From positions 1-6,876 of the forward strand of contig JAADFL010000056.1 of assembly GCA_013152945.1 (NCBI GenBank): DNA of 6,876 nt, written 5' to 3'. This document shows positions 4,714 through 6,876 of the stretch, one piece after another; the first letter of the stretch is position 1, and each line of letters begins with the position of its first letter. A model generated the notes under the pieces. That model saw nothing but the letters and a program-made list of their open reading frames with translations, was not told the DNA's origin and searched no databases. Made by a program: the position numbers and the translations under genes. The DNA is from Deltaproteobacteria bacterium. GTDB lineage: Bacteria > Myxococcota_A > JAADFL01.

Positions 4714-6876
4714 TCAGCCCCTGCGCTTCGTGGCTATTGCGAACAGACCCAGGAACAATGCCCAACCGAATATTCCGGGATATGATGCGCCGGTTGCGCT
4801 GCAGTTGCTGGTCAGGCTGCATCCGCCGCCGCCCTGTCCGCCGAGAACCAGTACGGAGAATGCCTTTATGTCTTTCACAAGACTGTCCATGTTGGTATCA
4901 TTGAACTCGAAGAGCTGATCCACGCCCATATCGCCATTTGTTTCCCATGCCTCTACGCTCACCGTAGGCTTGTCTCCGATATCCGCAAAGCCGTTCGGAA
5001 CCGCCGGCAAGTTGAAGCTTGGATTGCCCTTAGGCACGTAAACCTGCCACTGGACATTGTCTGCCATCAGGGTCATCCGGTACATACTTGCACCATCCAC
5101 CTGTTTACCCGAGAAGGTCCTGGAACCTGCGTCGAAGGTGGCATTTTCCACCCAACCCAGGAAATTGGACACATCGAGCTTGGCATCGGCCGGAAGCTTG
5201 TCCATGATGTCGAGGCGTCCGGAAATCGGAATGTCGGCGCCGCTGCTGAAGTCGAGTTTTGTAACCAGGGTCGCTACTACGTAAGGCGATCCTTCGATTC
5301 CGCCATGCTCGGGCGAAAGCTTGATGGTGATCTTTCCGTCACTTTTCTCTCCGACCATTTGATCAGGAGTGTCATCGTCGCTCCGCTTGTCGGTTCCGGC
5401 TCCGAGTCCAAGTATTACAAGCCCTTCAGGTGGTAGCGCACCGGCCAACACGACTGCAGCCTCCATCGGCGAATCATTGTAAGACGGCAATTTGGGTATG
5501 GAAAGCTCAAGATCCTGGCGCATCGGCGTATCGAGTACCAGGGGACCCACGGTCGGGAAATTATCGAAGTCGGCAATCATGTCATCGGTCTTGCCGTTTC
5601 CATTGAGATCGTTCACATCAGCTACCTTGGGAATGGCCTTGACATCGAGCCCGGTAAGAATGCCGTGCTGGAACTTGTAGATGTACGGCATCAACTTTGG
5701 AAGGTTCTCGCCGATCACGGCACCGTAGTCGCACTGGTTCGAGCACTTGTCGATGATAGGTGAAACAATGTCGAGGAGATCCTGCAACGGCAGATAACCG
5801 CCGAAGCCCCAAAGCACGCGGGAACCGTCTTCACCCTCTACCTCGAAACCTTTCTTGAATGTATTGCCGCTGAACCCGATGTGCAGGCCGGAAGGCAACG
5901 GGACATTGTCATTGTAGATGGCGCCGAGGTCGATATGGGTCTGGATCATCTCGCCGATGAGACTTGTGAAATCGAGGTTGGTCAAGTCGCCTGCGATGGA
6001 GAGCCCGGCCATGCCTATTTCTATTTCACTCTTTGTTATAAACTTCGAAAAATCGAAATCTCCCTTTACGCCGCCGGCCTTGTTCGGGTCGGGGAAGGGC
6101 TTGGTGTAGAATACCAGGTCATTTTTGGTGACATTCATTGCCGTGAGGTACGGGTACCCTTGCTTGAATACACTTACCGTTGATGCATTGAGACCGGTAA
6201 ACAATGCCGCACCTGTTGCATCGGTTACTTGTTCCTGGTCGTCGGCCTTTACCGTGGCCCCTTCGATTGGAGCGCCTGTAGCACTGTCGAAAAGCAGTAC
6301 CCGCGTATCGGCTGATGCAACCGCACTGTAATTAGTGAGCACTACCGCATCACTTGCAACCGTGTCGTTGCAGGCCAGCTTTGCCACGATGTCGGTGGTG
6401 CCTGACTTGTTTCCACCTGTGGCGACTCCTGTTTCCTCGTCTATGCTTGCAACATCCGTATCACTCGAACTCCACTTGAAGAGGAAGCCGGGAAGTACCG
6501 CCCCGTTCTTGTTCAACGCCTGGGCGCTGAAGGCTTTGGTCTTGCCCTCTGTAACCGCGCCTGCGGCGGTCGTGATGCGAACCGCCGTTACCACGTTGCA
6601 CTGGGGTGCGTCCACGCACTTACCACCTGAACAAATCTGGCCCCCGGGGCACTCATCGTTGCCCCCGCAAAGCGCTATCTGGCAAACGCCGTTCCTGCAC
6701 TCGTAGTCACTGCCAAGGTCCTTGCAATCAGTATTGCCGGAACATGTTACGATCTTCTGGCAACAACCTTCCTCACACCACCAGCCGGGATCGCAGTCAT
6801 CGTCCACGCCACAGGCCAAGCGGTTCGGGTCGCTCGGACAAACATCGCCCGTATCCGTATCCGTGTCAGTGTCCGT
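4714..6876 (-). CDS. Large cysteine-rich surface protein with Big_2 domain and MYXO-CTERM-like tail (N-terminus cut off)
   Basis: The frame is open to the window edge and ends at TGA 4714-4716. It shows 720 residues; the TTG at 6819 lies inside the coding sequence and is not the start. In order (counting the visible part): a Thr-Asp repeat (1-9), then three four-cysteine units (22-87). A Big_2-like Ig domain follows (about 95-185, with VRITTAAGAVTEGKTKAFSA and FKWSSSDTDVASID). Next is a segment like a carboxypeptidase regulatory domain (about 190-255, TGAPIEGATVKADD). About 400 residues I do not recognise follow, including the calcium-loop-like DLNGNGKTD. The tail is GGGGCS, a hydrophobic stretch, then KRR. 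The linker and cysteine units are typical of exported lipoproteins in myxobacteria-like lineages, so a signal peptide with a lipid-modified Cys upstream is expected but not visible. The MYXO-CTERM type of tail is a sorting signal for envelope anchoring or processing. No enzymatic motif is seen; an adhesion or binding role is a guess. Confidence 0.93.
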   Translation of the reverse strand, partial: TDTDTDTDTGDVCPSDPNRLACGVDDDCDPGWWCEEGCCQKIVTCSGNTDCKDLGSDYECRNGVCQIALCGGNDECPGGQICSGGKCVDAPQCNVVTAVRITTAAGAVTEGKTKAFSAQALNKNGAVLPGFLFKWSSSDTDVASIDEETGVATGGNKSGTTDIVAKLACNDTVASDAVVLTNYSAVASADTRVLLFDSATGAPIEGATVKADDQEQVTDATGAALFTGLNASTVSVFKQGYPYLTAMNVTKNDLVFYTKPFPDPNKAGGVKGDFDFSKFITKSEIEIGMAGLSIAGDLTNLDFTSLIGEMIQTHIDLGAIYNDNVPLPSGLHIGFSGNTFKKGFEVEGEDGSRVLWGFGGYLPLQDLLDIVSPIIDKCSNQCDYGAVIGENLPKLMPYIYKFQHGILTGLDVKAIPKVADVNDLNGNGKTDDMIADFDNFPTVGPLVLDTPMRQDLELSIPKLPSYNDSPMEAAVVLAGALPPEGLVILGLGAGTDKRSDDDTPDQMVGEKSDGKITIKLSPEHGGIEGSPYVVATLVTKLDFSSGADIPISGRLDIMDKLPADAKLDVSNFLGWVENATFDAGSRTFSGKQVDGASMYRMTLMADNVQWQVYVPKGNPSFNLPAVPNGFADIGDKPTVSVEAWETNGDMGVDQLFEFNDTNMDSLVKDIKAFSVLVLGGQGGGGCSLTSNCSATGASYPGIFGWALFLGLFAIATKRRG
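4717..4845 (-). other. C-terminal sorting signal, MYXO-CTERM-like
   Basis: The last 43 residues of the surface protein have three parts: a Gly-rich stretch with an invariant-type Cys (GGQGGGGCS), a hydrophobic segment (GIFGWALFLGLFAIA) and a basic end (KRRG). This is the layout of MYXO-CTERM and related Cys-containing sorting signals. A second Cys lies six residues after the first. The exact signal family was not checked. Confidence 0.65.
5584..5610 (-). other. Calcium-binding-loop-like motif in the surface protein
   Basis: The encoded segment DLNGNGKTD matches the D-x-[DN]-x-[DN]-G-x-x-D loop that binds calcium in FG-GAP, dockerin and EF-hand-like proteins. Only one copy is seen, with no clear flanking helices, so the motif is suggestive only. 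Confidence 0.4.
6616..6813 (-). repeat. Three tandem four-cysteine units in the surface protein
   Basis: The encoded units begin CGVDDDC, CSGNTDC and CGGNDEC, and end with EEGCC, RNGVC and SGGKC. The first and second cysteines are always five residues apart (C-x5-C) and the second Cys follows an acidic residue. The DNA copies have diverged, so the repeat is old at nucleotide level. Such units are common after the linker in exported proteins of myxobacteria-like bacteria and are probably disulfide-bonded. Confidence 0.75.
6850..6876 (-). repeat. Thr-Asp dipeptide linker encoded by a hexamer-like repeat
   Basis: The first nine visible codons alternate ACN Thr and GAY Asp (TDTDTDTDT) and run off the window edge, so the full length is unknown. 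The two codons form an imperfect six-base repeat, which can change copy number without shifting the frame. Linkers like this usually follow a lipoprotein signal peptide. Confidence 0.8.

Noticed and set aside
6817-6819. TTG at 6819 as the start of the surface-protein gene
   Set aside because: The frame continues upstream to the window edge through a Thr-Asp linker typical of such proteins, so this codon is an internal Leu.
1-6876. tRNA genes, rRNA, CRISPR arrays, insertion sequences or phage genes
   Set aside because: I found no spaced direct repeats, no transposase motifs and no tRNA-like fold; nearly all bases belong to three protein-coding genes.

Overview
The window holds three genes, all on the minus strand. 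Reading along that strand (from high to low coordinates) they are: (1) a large cysteine-rich surface protein whose 5' end lies beyond base 6876 and whose stop is at 4714; (2) a regulator joining an FHA domain to a GGDEF domain (about 4491 to 3580); and (3) a very long secreted glycoside-hydrolase-like protein that starts at 3305 and stays open to base 1, so its C-terminus is cut off. There are no rRNA or tRNA genes, CRISPR arrays, insertion sequences or convincing plus-strand genes.

The organism is probably a member of the former Deltaproteobacteria (Myxococcota, Bradymonadota or a related lineage). The main evidence is the surface protein: a Thr-Asp dipeptide linker, tandem four-cysteine units, an Ig-like Big_2 domain, and a MYXO-CTERM-like tail (Gly-rich stretch with Cys, hydrophobic segment, Lys-Arg-Arg). 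The FHA-GGDEF fusion and the GC-rich genes with AT-rich gaps fit that placement. No marker gene is present, so the phylum stays an inference.

Bases 1-3305 encode at least 1101 residues: signal peptide, N-terminal beta-sandwich, TIM barrel with candidate acids Asp602 and Glu650, and a C-terminal beta domain. Two related beta modules appear to be inserted into this scaffold, one inside the barrel and one inside the C-terminal beta domain, and their two halves occur in opposite order. This is the most unusual observation in the window. The 274-base gap upstream contains a perfect TATAAT -10 box, an imperfect palindrome over the expected start of transcription, and a good Shine-Dalgarno site.

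Bases 3580-4491 encode the regulator. Its FHA domain looks intact, but its GGDEF signature reads QGGEF while the RxxD inhibitory site is kept. This suggests a c-di-GMP sensor or a weak or dead cyclase. Bases 4714-6876 encode the surface protein.

The gaps of 222 and 274 bases argue for separate transcripts rather than one operon. Two of the three products are exported, but no direct functional link between the genes can be read from the sequence.
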